From NCBI GenBank assembly GCA_963842835.1, contig CAWJIB010000009.1, forward strand, positions 1,240,001 through 1,304,000: a stretch of 64,000 nucleotides of DNA. The letters are read 5' to 3'. The notes beneath the pieces were generated by a model. It was not told the origin of the DNA. It did not search any database and saw only the letters and a program-made list of their open reading frames with translations. Shown piece by piece: positions 1-8,191 of this stretch; the stretch's first letter is position 1, and each line of letters begins with the position of its first letter. The DNA comes from Roseiarcus sp963842835. Its GTDB lineage: Bacteria; Pseudomonadota; Alphaproteobacteria; Rhizobiales; Beijerinckiaceae. The position numbers were made by a program, and so were the translations under genes.

Positions 1-812
1 CTCCCGCTTCGCAAGAGAGCGGGATTACGGATTGCGGCGCCACGCCCGTATTTGCCTCCCGATTTGTCTCCCGGCGCAGGTTCGGCAGAGAGCGCCGTCG
101 ACCTCATGGAAGCGTCTTTTTCCGAAGCCAGAAGGCTGTCAAGGGGCGTAGCCCGCCTGCGGCGGCGCGCCGAAAGGCGCACCCTTGACAAGCCTCATGG
201 CTTCGGAAGTTCTGGCCTCGATGAGGTCGACGCCGCGGTGGGTCGGCGGCGGCGGTTGCGCCGCTCGTCGAAGCGCCGCGATATTGTCTTCTGGAAAAAC
301 AGAAGTCATGGTAGCTTGAAATCGAACTTCGACGAGGGCTTCCGCATGGCGGCGCTCGCCGGGCGCGGTTCCGAGTTAAGGGGAATTCGAACGGAGAGGC
401 TTCGAGAAAGCCGAAATCGGCCGCCGCCGCCGCCAACCCCTTGATTTCGTTGGAAACCGCCAAGGAATATATTTGCAATTTCTTTGGAAAAGCTTGGAAA
501 AGTTTGGAGTTTCCTTGGAAAAGTTTGGAAATCCTTGGAAAGGCTTGGAAAAGTTTGGTCGCGTCCCCCGTCCGTCGGCGCGCGGGCGGCGGACTTACGA
601 GGGCGCGCCCGCATTTGCTTAATTTGTCGTCCGCGTAACCCGAGCGAACGCCTCGTCGCCGCCTTCGCCCTTGTTTCCTTCGCGAGGGTCGGCCAAAGAA
701 CGGCCGGCAATTCGCGATGGCGATTTCAGACGGTCGCGCCCACCGAGGCGATCGGTAAAAGGACCGCGCCGATAGCTCGGGCGCTTGACGCCTCGAAAGG
801 AATTGAAGAAGC
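1..812. other. Long stretch without a supported gene
   Basis: No reading frame here looks like a real protein; the open frames on both strands are low-complexity and arise from GC bias and from the repeat at 482-558. A short inverted repeat at 2-24 (TCCCGCT / AGCGGGA, 9-base loop) has no T-run. The metallophosphoesterase gene starts at 813, so its promoter must lie in the last few hundred bases, but I see no clear -35/-10 pair. Confidence 0.6.
482..558. repeat. Phased TTGGAAA tandem repeat (curved-DNA type)
   Basis: Seven or so degenerate copies of a 10-11 base unit, TTTGGAAAAG or CTTGGAAAAG, follow each other. The A-tracts begin at 488, 498, 519, 529, 539 and 549, so they recur every 10 bases (one copy is skipped near 508). 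A-tracts in phase with the helical turn are the classical signature of intrinsically bent DNA. The stretch is AT-rich inside a very GC-rich background and lies outside any supported gene. Confidence 0.7.
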
Positions 813-1367
813 ATGTCCAGAGTGTTTTTCACGTCCGACACGCATTTCGGGCACGAGCGCACCCTCGCGGTGCGCAAGCGCCCCTTCGCGAGCCTCGAGG
901 AGATGGACGAGACTTTGATCGCCCGCTGGAACGCCGCGGTGGGCGAGGACGACGAGGTCTATCATCTCGGCGATTTCGCCTCTCTTGAAGGCGAGAGCCT
1001 CGGCCCCATCCTCGATCGCCTGCGCGGCCGCCTGCATCTCATCCTCGGCAACAACGACGACGCGGACGCGATCGCGGGGACGCGGCGTTTCGCCACGGTC
1101 GGCGAGATGCGCGAACTGACGCTCGAAGGGCAGCGGATTTTCCTTTGCCATTACCCGATGCGCGACTGGCCGAACGCCTGGCGCGGCGCCTGGCACTTGT
1201 TCGGCCATGTCCACGGGCGGCTCGACCGCGAACCGTTCGGCCTCAGCCTCGATGTCGGCGTCGACAGCCACGGCTATGCGCCCGTCTCCTTCGCCGCCAT
1301 CGCGCGGACGATGGCGGGCCGCGCCGCCGCGCGCGATGCGGCGCGGGCGCGCGTGGCTGCCGAATAG
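813..1367 (+). CDS. Metallophosphoesterase (calcineurin-like)
   Basis: A 184-residue protein of the binuclear-metal phosphoesterase fold. The family motifs appear in order: DTHFGH near the N-terminus, GDF around residue 50, GNND around residue 75, CHYP around residue 112 and GHVHG around residue 131. Together these supply the Asp, His and Asn ligands of the two metals. Size and the early DTHFGH match small stand-alone phosphoesterases encoded by many bacteria and phages. The substrate (phosphodiester or nucleotide) cannot be read from the sequence. The start at 813 follows a purine-rich GAAGAAGC. It converges with hdrB, with only 16 bases between the two stop codons. Confidence 0.88.
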   Translation: MSRVFFTSDTHFGHERTLAVRKRPFASLEEMDETLIARWNAAVGEDDEVYHLGDFASLEGESLGPILDRLRGRLHLILGNNDDADAIAGTRRFATVGEMRELTLEGQRIFLCHYPMRDWPNAWRGAWHLFGHVHGRLDREPFGLSLDVGVDSHGYAPVSFAAIARTMAGRAAARDAARARVAAE

Positions 1368-1383
1368 GTCTCGACGCCCGCCG

Positions 1384-2304
1384 CTACCCCTTCCCGCCGC
1401 TCTTGGCCATCGCCTCGAGCTTTTCCGAACGAATGGTGTTGCGGTGGAGGGCGGCGTCTTTCACGCCGTCCATGCCGAACGCCACGGCCATGAGCTGGCT
1501 GTAGAAGACGACGGGAATATTGTAGTTCGTGCCGAATTTCTCGTTGATCGCCGGCTGGTACATCTCGACGTTGGTTTGGCAGAGCGGACAGGGCGTCGAG
1601 ATGACGTCGGCGCCGGCCTTGGTCGCCTCTTCGAGGATGGCCTTCATGAGGTGCAGGGTCCGCTCCGGGCTCATCACCGCCACCGAGCCGCCGCAGCAGG
1701 CGGTCTTGTGGGCGAAGGGGACGGGCTCGGCGCCGCAGGCCTTGGCGAAGTCGTCGAGGAAGGTCGGATCGTCGTAGGAATCGTAATCGCCGCCCGCCGC
1801 GGTGCCGGCGAAGGGGCGCACGGTCTGGCAGCCGACATAGCCCGCCACCTTGAGGCCGGTCAGCGGCTTTTCGACGCGCTTCTCGATCGCTTCGAGGCCG
1901 ACGTCGTTGACCAGCACCTCGCAGGCGTGGCGAACCTTGAGCTCGGCCGTGTAGCTTAGTCCCCCGGCGTCGAGCGCCTCGTTGATCGCCGCGCGCTTCT
2001 TCACGTCGGCCTTGATCTTCTCGTTGCCGCCGTGAGTGTTGAGGTAGCAGGCGGCGCAGCCGGTAACGACGTCCTGGGTTCCCTTCTGTTGAGCTTTGGC
2101 GAGATTGCGCCCGGTGAGCGCGAGATTGGGCAGTTGCCCGCCGCCGATGTGTCCGACCGAGGCGCCGCAGCAGTTCCAGTCCTCGATGTCGTCGAGCGCG
2201 ACGCCAACCTCGGGCATGACCGCGCGCAACGATTCGTCGAGATGCCGGCCGCTGCCTTGCGAGGAGCAGCCGGGGTAATAGGTCATGGTCTTCTTGTCGC
2301 TCAT
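1384..2304 (-). CDS. hdrB: HdrB-like CCG-domain subunit of the Qmo/Hdr complex
   Basis: A 306-residue homologue of heterodisulfide reductase subunit B. It has two cysteine-rich CCG domains: the first has Cys in YYPGC, then WNCCGA, then CAAC; the second has GYVGC, then TACCGG, then CPLC. In HdrB such motifs bind the unusual non-cubane 4Fe-4S clusters. The frame stays open far upstream into hdrC, but the ATG at 2304 (MSDKKTM) is the natural start, 5 bases after the hdrC stop. It is last in a qmoA-qmoB-hdrC-hdrB operon. In Gram-positive sulfate reducers hdrBC is known to replace qmoC; I infer the same role here, passing electrons between AprBA/QmoAB and an unidentified acceptor. Confidence 0.9.
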   Translation of the reverse strand: MSDKKTMTYYPGCSSQGSGRHLDESLRAVMPEVGVALDDIEDWNCCGASVGHIGGGQLPNLALTGRNLAKAQQKGTQDVVTGCAACYLNTHGGNEKIKADVKKRAAINEALDAGGLSYTAELKVRHACEVLVNDVGLEAIEKRVEKPLTGLKVAGYVGCQTVRPFAGTAAGGDYDSYDDPTFLDDFAKACGAEPVPFAHKTACCGGSVAVMSPERTLHLMKAILEEATKAGADVISTPCPLCQTNVEMYQPAINEKFGTNYNIPVVFYSQLMAVAFGMDGVKDAALHRNTIRSEKLEAMAKSGGKG

Positions 2305-2309
2305 GTCCG

Positions 2310-2924
2310 TCACTCCGCCGCCGATCCATGCCGCGCTTCGATTTCGCGCGCCTTGGCGAGGATCGCCTGCAGGCCCTTGCGGCCCTTGATCCGGTGCGGC
2401 AGGCCGACATGCATACGGCCCGCCTTGACCATGCCGAGGGCGATTTTGAGATTGGCCATCGCGCGCTTGTAGCCTTCGCCGAGGCCGAGCGAGAAGAAAT
2501 AGCGCATCGTCATCAGCCGTTCGTCGGTGCGGCCGAACGACCTGGCCGACCACCAGAACGACTGCGCGAAGTTCTTGTTCTCGTGCGCGCCCTTGGCGTA
2601 GCCGAATTCGACGGATTTGGCCGCCAGGTCCTGCAGGATGTAAGTGACGGGAACGCCGCGCGGGCAGCGCACGACGCAGCGATAGCAGCTGGTGCAATTC
2701 CACTGCGTGTTCGCCGACAGCACTTCCTCCTTCATGCCGGCGCGGATCATCATGAACAATTTGCGCGGGCCGTGGTCCATCTGCACGCCGATCGGGCAGG
2801 AGCCCGAGCAGGCGCCGCATTGCATGCACAGGCTGAGCTTGTCGCCGCCGTTGACGTTTTCGTAGACCCATTTGGCGAAGGAAAGGTCGTATTTCCTTGC
2901 GGCGGCGGGAGCGGGCGTCGTCAT
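2310..2924 (-). CDS. hdrC: HdrC-like iron-sulfur subunit of the Qmo/Hdr complex
   Basis: A 204-residue protein with two 4Fe-4S binding motifs of the CxxCxxCxxxCP type: CMQCGACSGSCP near residue 33 and CTSCYRCVVRCP near residue 77. This is the HdrC pattern. There is no predicted membrane segment: unlike QmoC, which fuses an HdrC domain to a cytochrome-b-like HdrE anchor, this protein ends in a soluble helical tail. It starts one base after the qmoB stop and ends five bases before hdrB, so translation is probably coupled. It should wire the flavin subunits QmoAB to HdrB. Confidence 0.9.
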   Translation of the reverse strand: MTTPAPAAARKYDLSFAKWVYENVNGGDKLSLCMQCGACSGSCPIGVQMDHGPRKLFMMIRAGMKEEVLSANTQWNCTSCYRCVVRCPRGVPVTYILQDLAAKSVEFGYAKGAHENKNFAQSFWWSARSFGRTDERLMTMRYFFSLGLGEGYKRAMANLKIALGMVKAGRMHVGLPHRIKGRKGLQAILAKAREIEARHGSAAE

Positions 2925-2925
2925 T

Positions 2926-5214
2926 TCAGAAGCCCTTCATCGGGTTGGGCGGCAGGGCGCCGATCAGTTCGGCGAACGCGTCGATTACCCTCGGCGCGTG
3001 GGCCGAATCGCCGATCGAGATTTCCTCGAAGGCGATGCGTTCCTTTTCCAGCATCAGGCTCTTGAGCGTCTCGCCGACCTTCGACATGCGCTCGCGCGCG
3101 ATGCCGGAGCCCTTGACGAAATGGCACTGATAATCGTCGCCGGACTTGCAGCCCATCAGCATGATGCCATCATAGCCCTTCTGCAGCGCCGTCGAGACCC
3201 ATTGCAGCGTCACCGAGCCGAGGCAGCGAACGGGAATGATGCGCACGAACGGCGACCATGAGGAGCGGTTGACGCCGGCCATGTCGATCGCGGGATAAGC
3301 GTCGTTCTCGCAGGCGAGCACGAGGATGCGCGGCTTTTCCGCGAACTCGTCCGGGATCTCGTTGGCCTCGATCATCGCGTTGACCATCTGCGGATGGTAA
3401 TTGTCGAAGGTGATGGTCTGCACGGGGCAGGCGCCCATGCAGGTGCCGCAGCGCCGGCAACGCGCGAAATTGACGACGGGTCGGCCCTGTTCGTCTTCGT
3501 CGATGGCGCCGAACGGGCACTCGACCGTGCAACGCCGGCATTTCGTGCATTTGTCATGGCCGATCTTGGGGAAGGAGAGATCGCCGACGCGCGGATGCAC
3601 GCTCGCGCCGCCGCTCGCGCCCTCGATCGCCTGGATCGCCTTCATGACCGCGCCGGTCGCGTCCTCGGCGCTCTCGGCCATGTCCATCGGCCGGCGCACC
3701 GGGCCGGCGGTATGGATGCCGGTGCGGCGCGTCTCGTAGGGAAAGCAGATGTAGTGGCTGTCGGAGAAGCCGTCGGCGAGTATCGGGATATGCGGACCCT
3801 GCCGATACTGCAGATTGAGGATCGGCCCGCCCGGCGGAACGCCCTTGTCGATGTGCGGCCACGGCGAGCCCTCGCCGTTGGCGAAGCCCGCGACCTTGAT
3901 CGGCGCGACGGGATTGATGTCGTCGGCGAGCTGCAACGCGCTCTTTTCCGGCTCGATCGCCGGCGCGTCGACGTCGGTCGAATTGGGCACCATGCCGGTG
4001 GCGAGCACGATGAGATCGAGCCCGGCGAGCGGTACGTCCTGCCCGAGCAATTCGTCGTCGTAGGAAACCGTCATCGCCGCGCCGTCGACGGACTTCACCT
4101 TGCCCTTCATGAAGACGACGCCGTTGCGCTGCGCCTCGCGATAGAATTCCTCGGCCGTGCCGGGCGTGCGCAGCTCCTCGTAGACGATATAGGCGGAGGC
4201 GCTCGCGTCGTTCTTGACGACCTGCAAGGCCTGCTTGATCGAGGCCGAGCAACAGACGGACGAGCAATAGGGCAGGTGGTCGGGGTCGCGGCTGCCGGCG
4301 CATTGGATGAAGGCGATGGCGCGAACGGGCGCGCCGTTCGAAGGCCGCTTCGGCGCGCCCTTGGCGAGCATCGCCTCGAACTCGACGCCGGTCACCACGT
4401 CCGGCGTCGCGCCATAGCCGAGATAGCCGAGCTTGGTCGCGTCATAGGGGCGCCATCCGGTCGCCACGATGATCGCGCCGATCGTCTCCACTATTTCCTG
4501 GCCGCCCTGCACGATGGCGACGGAAAAGGCGCCGGGTTGGCCGGCGGTGCTCTTGACGAGCGCGCTCGTCAAGACGCGGATACGCGGCTCGGCCTCCACC
4601 GCGGCGATCAGCCTGTCCATGTCGTTGGGCCTGAGATCGCGATAGGGCGGCAGGTGCGGAGTGCGTTTCGACCACTTCGCGGACCAGCCGCCGAGCGCGG
4701 CGCTCTTTTCGACGATCAGCGCGTCATAGCCGGACTTGGCGGCCTCCAGCGCGGCGGTCAGGCCGGTGACGCCGCCGCCGACCACCAGCACCTTGCGCGC
4801 GACTTCGCCGAGCGCGGCGGGCGTCGGCGTCTCCATTCTGGCCATTTGAGTCGCCGCCATGCGGATCTGGTCGGCGGCGAGCATTTGCGTGTCCTCCGCC
4901 CGCGCGGGCTGCGACCACGCGACCTGCTCGCGCAGGTTCGCGCGCACGAGCGCGACGCCGTCGAAGCGGAAGCGATCGGTCATCACGCGCGGCGAACAGG
5001 CGCCGACGACGAGCCGATTGACCGCGCCTTCTTCGATGTCGCGTCTGATTTCGGCGACGCCCTCGGGCGCGCACAAGGCTTCGCGCGCGACGCAGCGGCC
5101 GATGCGGAATTCCGTCTTGGCGACCGTCTCCAGGGCGTCGATGTCGACGCTGTCGGCAATGCCGCAGCCCTTGCAGAGGTAGACGCCGGGTTTTTTCTCG
5201 GACACGCTTGCCAT
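2926..5214 (-). CDS. qmoB: QmoB: HdrA-like flavoprotein with MvhD-type C-terminus
   Basis: A 762-residue HdrA-family protein. In order it shows an N-terminal cysteine-bearing HdrA segment (C14, C17, C41, C48, C73), an FAD-binding Rossmann motif VLVVGGGVTGLTAAL near residue 143, a second dinucleotide region, two ferredoxin motifs at roughly 550-605 (CTKCRRCTVECP and CRRCGTCMGACP), and a C-terminal MvhD-like domain from about 631 (ILVLACEND ... MGCKSGDDYQC). The HdrA-MvhD fusion identifies QmoB, the partner of QmoA that interacts with APS reductase. It sits between qmoA (37-base gap) and hdrC (1-base gap). Confidence 0.92.
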   Translation of the reverse strand: MASVSEKKPGVYLCKGCGIADSVDIDALETVAKTEFRIGRCVAREALCAPEGVAEIRRDIEEGAVNRLVVGACSPRVMTDRFRFDGVALVRANLREQVAWSQPARAEDTQMLAADQIRMAATQMARMETPTPAALGEVARKVLVVGGGVTGLTAALEAAKSGYDALIVEKSAALGGWSAKWSKRTPHLPPYRDLRPNDMDRLIAAVEAEPRIRVLTSALVKSTAGQPGAFSVAIVQGGQEIVETIGAIIVATGWRPYDATKLGYLGYGATPDVVTGVEFEAMLAKGAPKRPSNGAPVRAIAFIQCAGSRDPDHLPYCSSVCCSASIKQALQVVKNDASASAYIVYEELRTPGTAEEFYREAQRNGVVFMKGKVKSVDGAAMTVSYDDELLGQDVPLAGLDLIVLATGMVPNSTDVDAPAIEPEKSALQLADDINPVAPIKVAGFANGEGSPWPHIDKGVPPGGPILNLQYRQGPHIPILADGFSDSHYICFPYETRRTGIHTAGPVRRPMDMAESAEDATGAVMKAIQAIEGASGGASVHPRVGDLSFPKIGHDKCTKCRRCTVECPFGAIDEDEQGRPVVNFARCRRCGTCMGACPVQTITFDNYHPQMVNAMIEANEIPDEFAEKPRILVLACENDAYPAIDMAGVNRSSWSPFVRIIPVRCLGSVTLQWVSTALQKGYDGIMLMGCKSGDDYQCHFVKGSGIARERMSKVGETLKSLMLEKERIAFEEISIGDSAHAPRVIDAFAELIGALPPNPMKGF

Positions 5215-5251
5215 CTCCCTTTTCGCGCCGCCGTCGTAGGCCGTCGCCCCG

Positions 5252-6535
5252 CTACGCGCCCCTGACCGCCTGCACCGCCTTCAGCGCGGCCGCCGTCGCC
5301 GACTGCACCGACATCGAAACGTCGAGCGGCCCCGCCGCGACGCCGGCCGAGAAGACGCCCGCGCCGTCGCCCTCCTGCGGCGTGAGGAAGCCATATTCGT
5401 CGACGACGACGTCGAACGGCGGGCGATAGCCGGCGACCGCGCTCGGTTGCATGCCCGTCGCGAGCACTACGAGATCGTAAGGCTCGGCGTATATCTCGCG
5501 CTCGATGGTGCGCTCGCCGTGCAGGACCGGCCTGCCGTCCTCGCCGATGCGGATATGCGCGGGCTTCGACTTGATGAACGTGACCTGCGGATCGGATCGG
5601 ACCCTGTTGTAGAAGGCCTCGAGCTTATCGTGGGCGCGAATGTCGATGTAATAGATGTGCACTTCGGCGTCGGAATATTGCTCGCGCACATAAGCGGCGT
5701 GCTTGAGCGAGCCGAGGCAGCAAATGCGCGAGCAATAGGGCAGGTGGTTGAGATCGCGCGAACCCGCGCATTGCACGAGCGCGATTCTTTTGGCCCGCTC
5801 GCCGTTCGAGGGCCTTAAGATCTTGCCGTGCGTCGGCCCGTCGTGCGCGGCGAGCCGCTCCATCTCGACGTTGGTGATGATGTCGGCGCTGTGGCTGTAG
5901 CTGTATGCGTCGAGCTTGTTGGGATCGTAGGGTCGCCAGCCGGTGGCCCACACCACCGCGCCGACGCGAAGATCGAAGCTTTCCCCCTTGTCCTTCGGGT
6001 CGATCGCGCCGTAGCGGCAGGCGGCCGCGAGCTTATCGCCCTCGCCCGCCGCGATCGCCTCCGGCGCCACCACATAGCGCATGGGGAAGGCGTGCTCGTG
6101 CGGCAGATAGGCGCCCCTGACCTTGTCGAGGCCGTAATTGAAGGGATTGGCCACGGTCGTCTCGGTCGCCTTGGCGCAGTCGCCGCAGGCGACGCAACGC
6201 TCGTTGACGAATCGCGGATGGCGCTTGACGGTCGCCTTGTAATCGCCCCGAGCGCCGGAAATGCCCACGACCTCGCACATCGTCAGGACCTTGACGCGAG
6301 GGTTCTTGCGTAGCCGCTGGTAGTTGATCTCCAGACCGCAGGTCGGGTGACAAAGCTTGGGGAAATAGCGGTTGAGCCGCGTCACGCGGCCGCCCAGGCT
6401 CGCTTCGCGTTCGAGGAGGATGACCTCCTGCCCGACTTCGGCGGCCTCGAGCGCGGCCGTGATCCCAGCGATTCCGCCGCCGACGACGAGAATCGTCTGG
6501 CTCGTCGGGCCGTCGCCCTTGCCATCGGTCGCCAT
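5252..6535 (-). CDS. qmoA: QmoA: HdrA-like flavoprotein
   Basis: A 427-residue HdrA-family flavoprotein, the usual QmoA length. It begins with an FAD-binding motif (ILVVGGGIAGITAALEAA near residue 16), followed by the HdrA-type stretch CHPTCGLE and a cysteine pair CVACGDC around residue 130, and a second nucleotide-binding region containing VQCAGSRD and CCLGSLKH. It is the first gene of the minus-strand operon and is divergent from sat. QmoAB links the cytoplasmic APS reductase AprBA to the electron-transport chain. The direction of flow, APS reduction or sulfite oxidation, is not decided by the sequence. Confidence 0.92.
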   Translation of the reverse strand: MATDGKGDGPTSQTILVVGGGIAGITAALEAAEVGQEVILLEREASLGGRVTRLNRYFPKLCHPTCGLEINYQRLRKNPRVKVLTMCEVVGISGARGDYKATVKRHPRFVNERCVACGDCAKATETTVANPFNYGLDKVRGAYLPHEHAFPMRYVVAPEAIAAGEGDKLAAACRYGAIDPKDKGESFDLRVGAVVWATGWRPYDPNKLDAYSYSHSADIITNVEMERLAAHDGPTHGKILRPSNGERAKRIALVQCAGSRDLNHLPYCSRICCLGSLKHAAYVREQYSDAEVHIYYIDIRAHDKLEAFYNRVRSDPQVTFIKSKPAHIRIGEDGRPVLHGERTIEREIYAEPYDLVVLATGMQPSAVAGYRPPFDVVVDEYGFLTPQEGDGAGVFSAGVAAGPLDVSMSVQSATAAALKAVQAVRGA

Positions 6536-6761
6536 CGTTCCTCCCCCTGTTCGCTCGGGTGCTCCCCGAGATCTATCGCTGTGAACGCTCGTGCGGCAAC
6601 TTGTCGCGGTCCTGCCGATTCATTCTGCCCTGCGGAGGCGAGTTCCCGCTTTTGCTCGCGATTTCGGCTTGCTCATCCCCGCTCCCGCGCCTTCCCTCGT
6701 CGCGCTTGCCCGCTGGTGGGCCTGGCAGACCCTGGACGCGCCCACCGCGCGCTTTTTTCAA

Positions 6762-6789
6762 TTCAATAATTCGTGTATTTGAATATTAT
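6762..6789 (+). promoter_or_regulatory. Putative sigma-70 promoter of sat
   Basis: TTCAAT at 6762-6767 and TATTAT at 6784-6789 are separated by 16 bases, an acceptable though weak -35/-10 pair pointing at sat. The AT-rich island is palindromic in part (ATTCAA 6761-6766 and TTGAAT 6779-6784), so it could also serve qmoA on the other strand. Confidence 0.45.
6769..6784. promoter_or_regulatory. ATTC-N8-GAAT dyad, BigR/SqrR-type operator
   Basis: The sequence reads ATTC, eight bases, GAAT. This is exactly the dyad I recall for the ArsR-family sulfide/persulfide sensors BigR and SqrR. It overlaps the spacer and -10 of the putative sat promoter, the expected place for a repressor. No ArsR-type regulator gene lies in the window. 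Confidence 0.5.
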
Positions 6790-6910
6790 GCTGAACGGCC
6801 CGCCGCTGCAAGCCGGAAGGGCGTTTCGCAAAAAATACGTTCGCTCGGAGCCGAGCGAAAGGCGCCGGGCGTTCGGCGCGTCAAAAAACGACCAGCGGAG
6901 GGAACGACAG

Positions 6911-8116
6911 GTGTCAAAGCTCATCAAGCCCCACGGCTCCGAAGCCCTTAACCCCCTTTTCGTTTACGACCCCGCCGAAAACGAGCGGCTGCGCAAAGAG
7001 GCGGAAGCCTTGCCCTCGATCGTCGTCAGCTCGGCGGCGGCGGCCAATGCGGTGATGCTCGGCGGGGGTTATTTCAATCCGCTCACCGGCTACATGGACA
7101 AGGCCGACGCGCTCTCGGTCGCCCAGAACATGAAAACGACCCGCGGTCTCTTCTGGCCAGTGCCGATCGTCAACCTCGTCAAGGACGCTTCCGGCGTCGC
7201 GGCAGGCGACCGCGTCGCGCTCAGAGATCCGAATTTGCCGGGCGCCCCGGCGCTGGCGATCATGAACGTCAAGGCGGTGGAGACCCTTAGCGAGGCCGAG
7301 AACGGGCTGATCGTCGAGAAGGTCTTTCGCACGACCGATCCGAACCATCCCGGCGTCAAGGCATTCACGGCGCAAGGGCGCACGCTGCTGTCCGGTCCGA
7401 TCGAAGTGCTCAACTTCAGCTATTTTCAGAGCGAGTTCCCCGACACTTTCCGCACGGCGGTGGAAATTCGCAACGAGATTGTCGAGCGCGGTTGGACGAA
7501 GGTCGTCGCCTTTCAGACCCGCAATCCCATGCATCGCGCGCACGAGGAATTGTGCCGGATGGCGATGGAGCGCCTGAATGCCGACGGACTCGTCATCCAC
7601 ATGCTGCTGGGCAAGCTCAAGGAGGGCGACATCCCCGCCCCGGTGCGCGACGCCGCGATCCGAAAGATGGTCGAGCTCTATTTCCCCGCGAACAGCGTGA
7701 TGGTGACGGGCTACGGTTTCGACATGCTCTACGCCGGTCCGCGAGAGGCGCTGCTGCATGCCGTGTTCCGACAGAACATGGGCGCGTCCTATCTCATCGT
7801 CGGCCGCGATCACGCCGGCGTCGGCGATTATTACGGCCCGTTCGACGCGCATAAGATTTTCGACGAAATCCCGCCGGGCAGCCTCGACATTAAGATCTTC
7901 AAAGCCGACGACACCGCCTATTCGAAGAAACTCGGGAGAGTGCTGATGCGGTGCGAAGCGCCCAATCACACCAAGGACGATTTCATCACGTTGACGGGCA
8001 CGAGGGTGCGGGAGATGCTGAGCGCCGGCATCGCGCCGCCGCCGGAGGTTGCGCGCGCCGAAGTCGCCAAGATCCTGATTGGCTATTATCAAGGGCTGAA
8101 CGCCAAATCGCGATGA
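6911..8116 (+). CDS. sat: Sulfate adenylyltransferase (ATP sulfurylase), dissimilatory type
   Basis: A 401-residue homomeric ATP sulfurylase, which interconverts ATP plus sulfate with APS plus pyrophosphate. The nucleotide-binding signature QTRNPMHRAHEEL lies about residue 198 and GRDHAG about residue 301; both belong to the Sat/PUA-ATP-sulfurylase family rather than to CysD/CysN. The open frame extends upstream to 6773, but GTG at 6911 is preceded by GGAGGG (6896-6901) at good spacing and gives the normal N-terminus (SKLIKPHG). It is the first gene of the sat-apr side and divergent from qmoA. With AprBA it forms the reversible sulfite/sulfate route, making ATP in the oxidative direction. Confidence 0.95.
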   Translation: MSKLIKPHGSEALNPLFVYDPAENERLRKEAEALPSIVVSSAAAANAVMLGGGYFNPLTGYMDKADALSVAQNMKTTRGLFWPVPIVNLVKDASGVAAGDRVALRDPNLPGAPALAIMNVKAVETLSEAENGLIVEKVFRTTDPNHPGVKAFTAQGRTLLSGPIEVLNFSYFQSEFPDTFRTAVEIRNEIVERGWTKVVAFQTRNPMHRAHEELCRMAMERLNADGLVIHMLLGKLKEGDIPAPVRDAAIRKMVELYFPANSVMVTGYGFDMLYAGPREALLHAVFRQNMGASYLIVGRDHAGVGDYYGPFDAHKIFDEIPPGSLDIKIFKADDTAYSKKLGRVLMRCEAPNHTKDDFITLTGTRVREMLSAGIAPPPEVARAEVAKILIGYYQGLNAKSR

Positions 8117-8154
8117 AGGCCTGCCGCGGCCGGCGGCGGCGTAGAGAGGCAGCG

Positions 8155-8187
8155 ATGAAATATTCGAACCCCTTCGCGGCGGGCTAG
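8155..8187 (+). CDS. Possible 10-residue leader ORF
   Basis: ATG at 8155, preceded by AGAGAGG at a suitable distance, opens a frame of only ten codons (MKYSNPFAAG) ending in TAG at 8185-8187. The ankyrin gene begins five bases later with a TTG and has no good ribosome site of its own, so this mini-ORF may couple its translation, or it may be the broken start of an older gene. I know of no function for it. Confidence 0.3.
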   Translation: MKYSNPFAAG

Positions 8188-8191
8188 CGAA

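Larger units (their letters stand above)
6536..6910. promoter_or_regulatory. Divergent qmoA / sat promoter region
   Basis: These 375 bases separate the divergent qmo-hdr and sat operons. The middle (about 6750-6790) is strikingly AT-rich and carries the core promoter and operator described separately. The frame of sat stays open upstream to 6773, but codon use and composition argue that this part is leader. The sat leader would be about 115 bases if the -10 at 6784 is used. No riboswitch structure was recognised. Confidence 0.6.

Noticed and set aside
482..558. Repeat considered as a CRISPR array or a repeat protein
   Set aside because: Units are 10-11 bases without unique spacers, and no cas genes are near. 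The repeat stays open in several frames on both strands, which argues against a selected protein.
104..877. Long minus-strand open frames, and overlapping plus-strand frames, in the first 900 bases
   Set aside because: Arg/Pro-rich, no family resemblance, and their distinctive repeats come from the phased TTGGAAA DNA repeat; they overlap a clear metallophosphoesterase gene.
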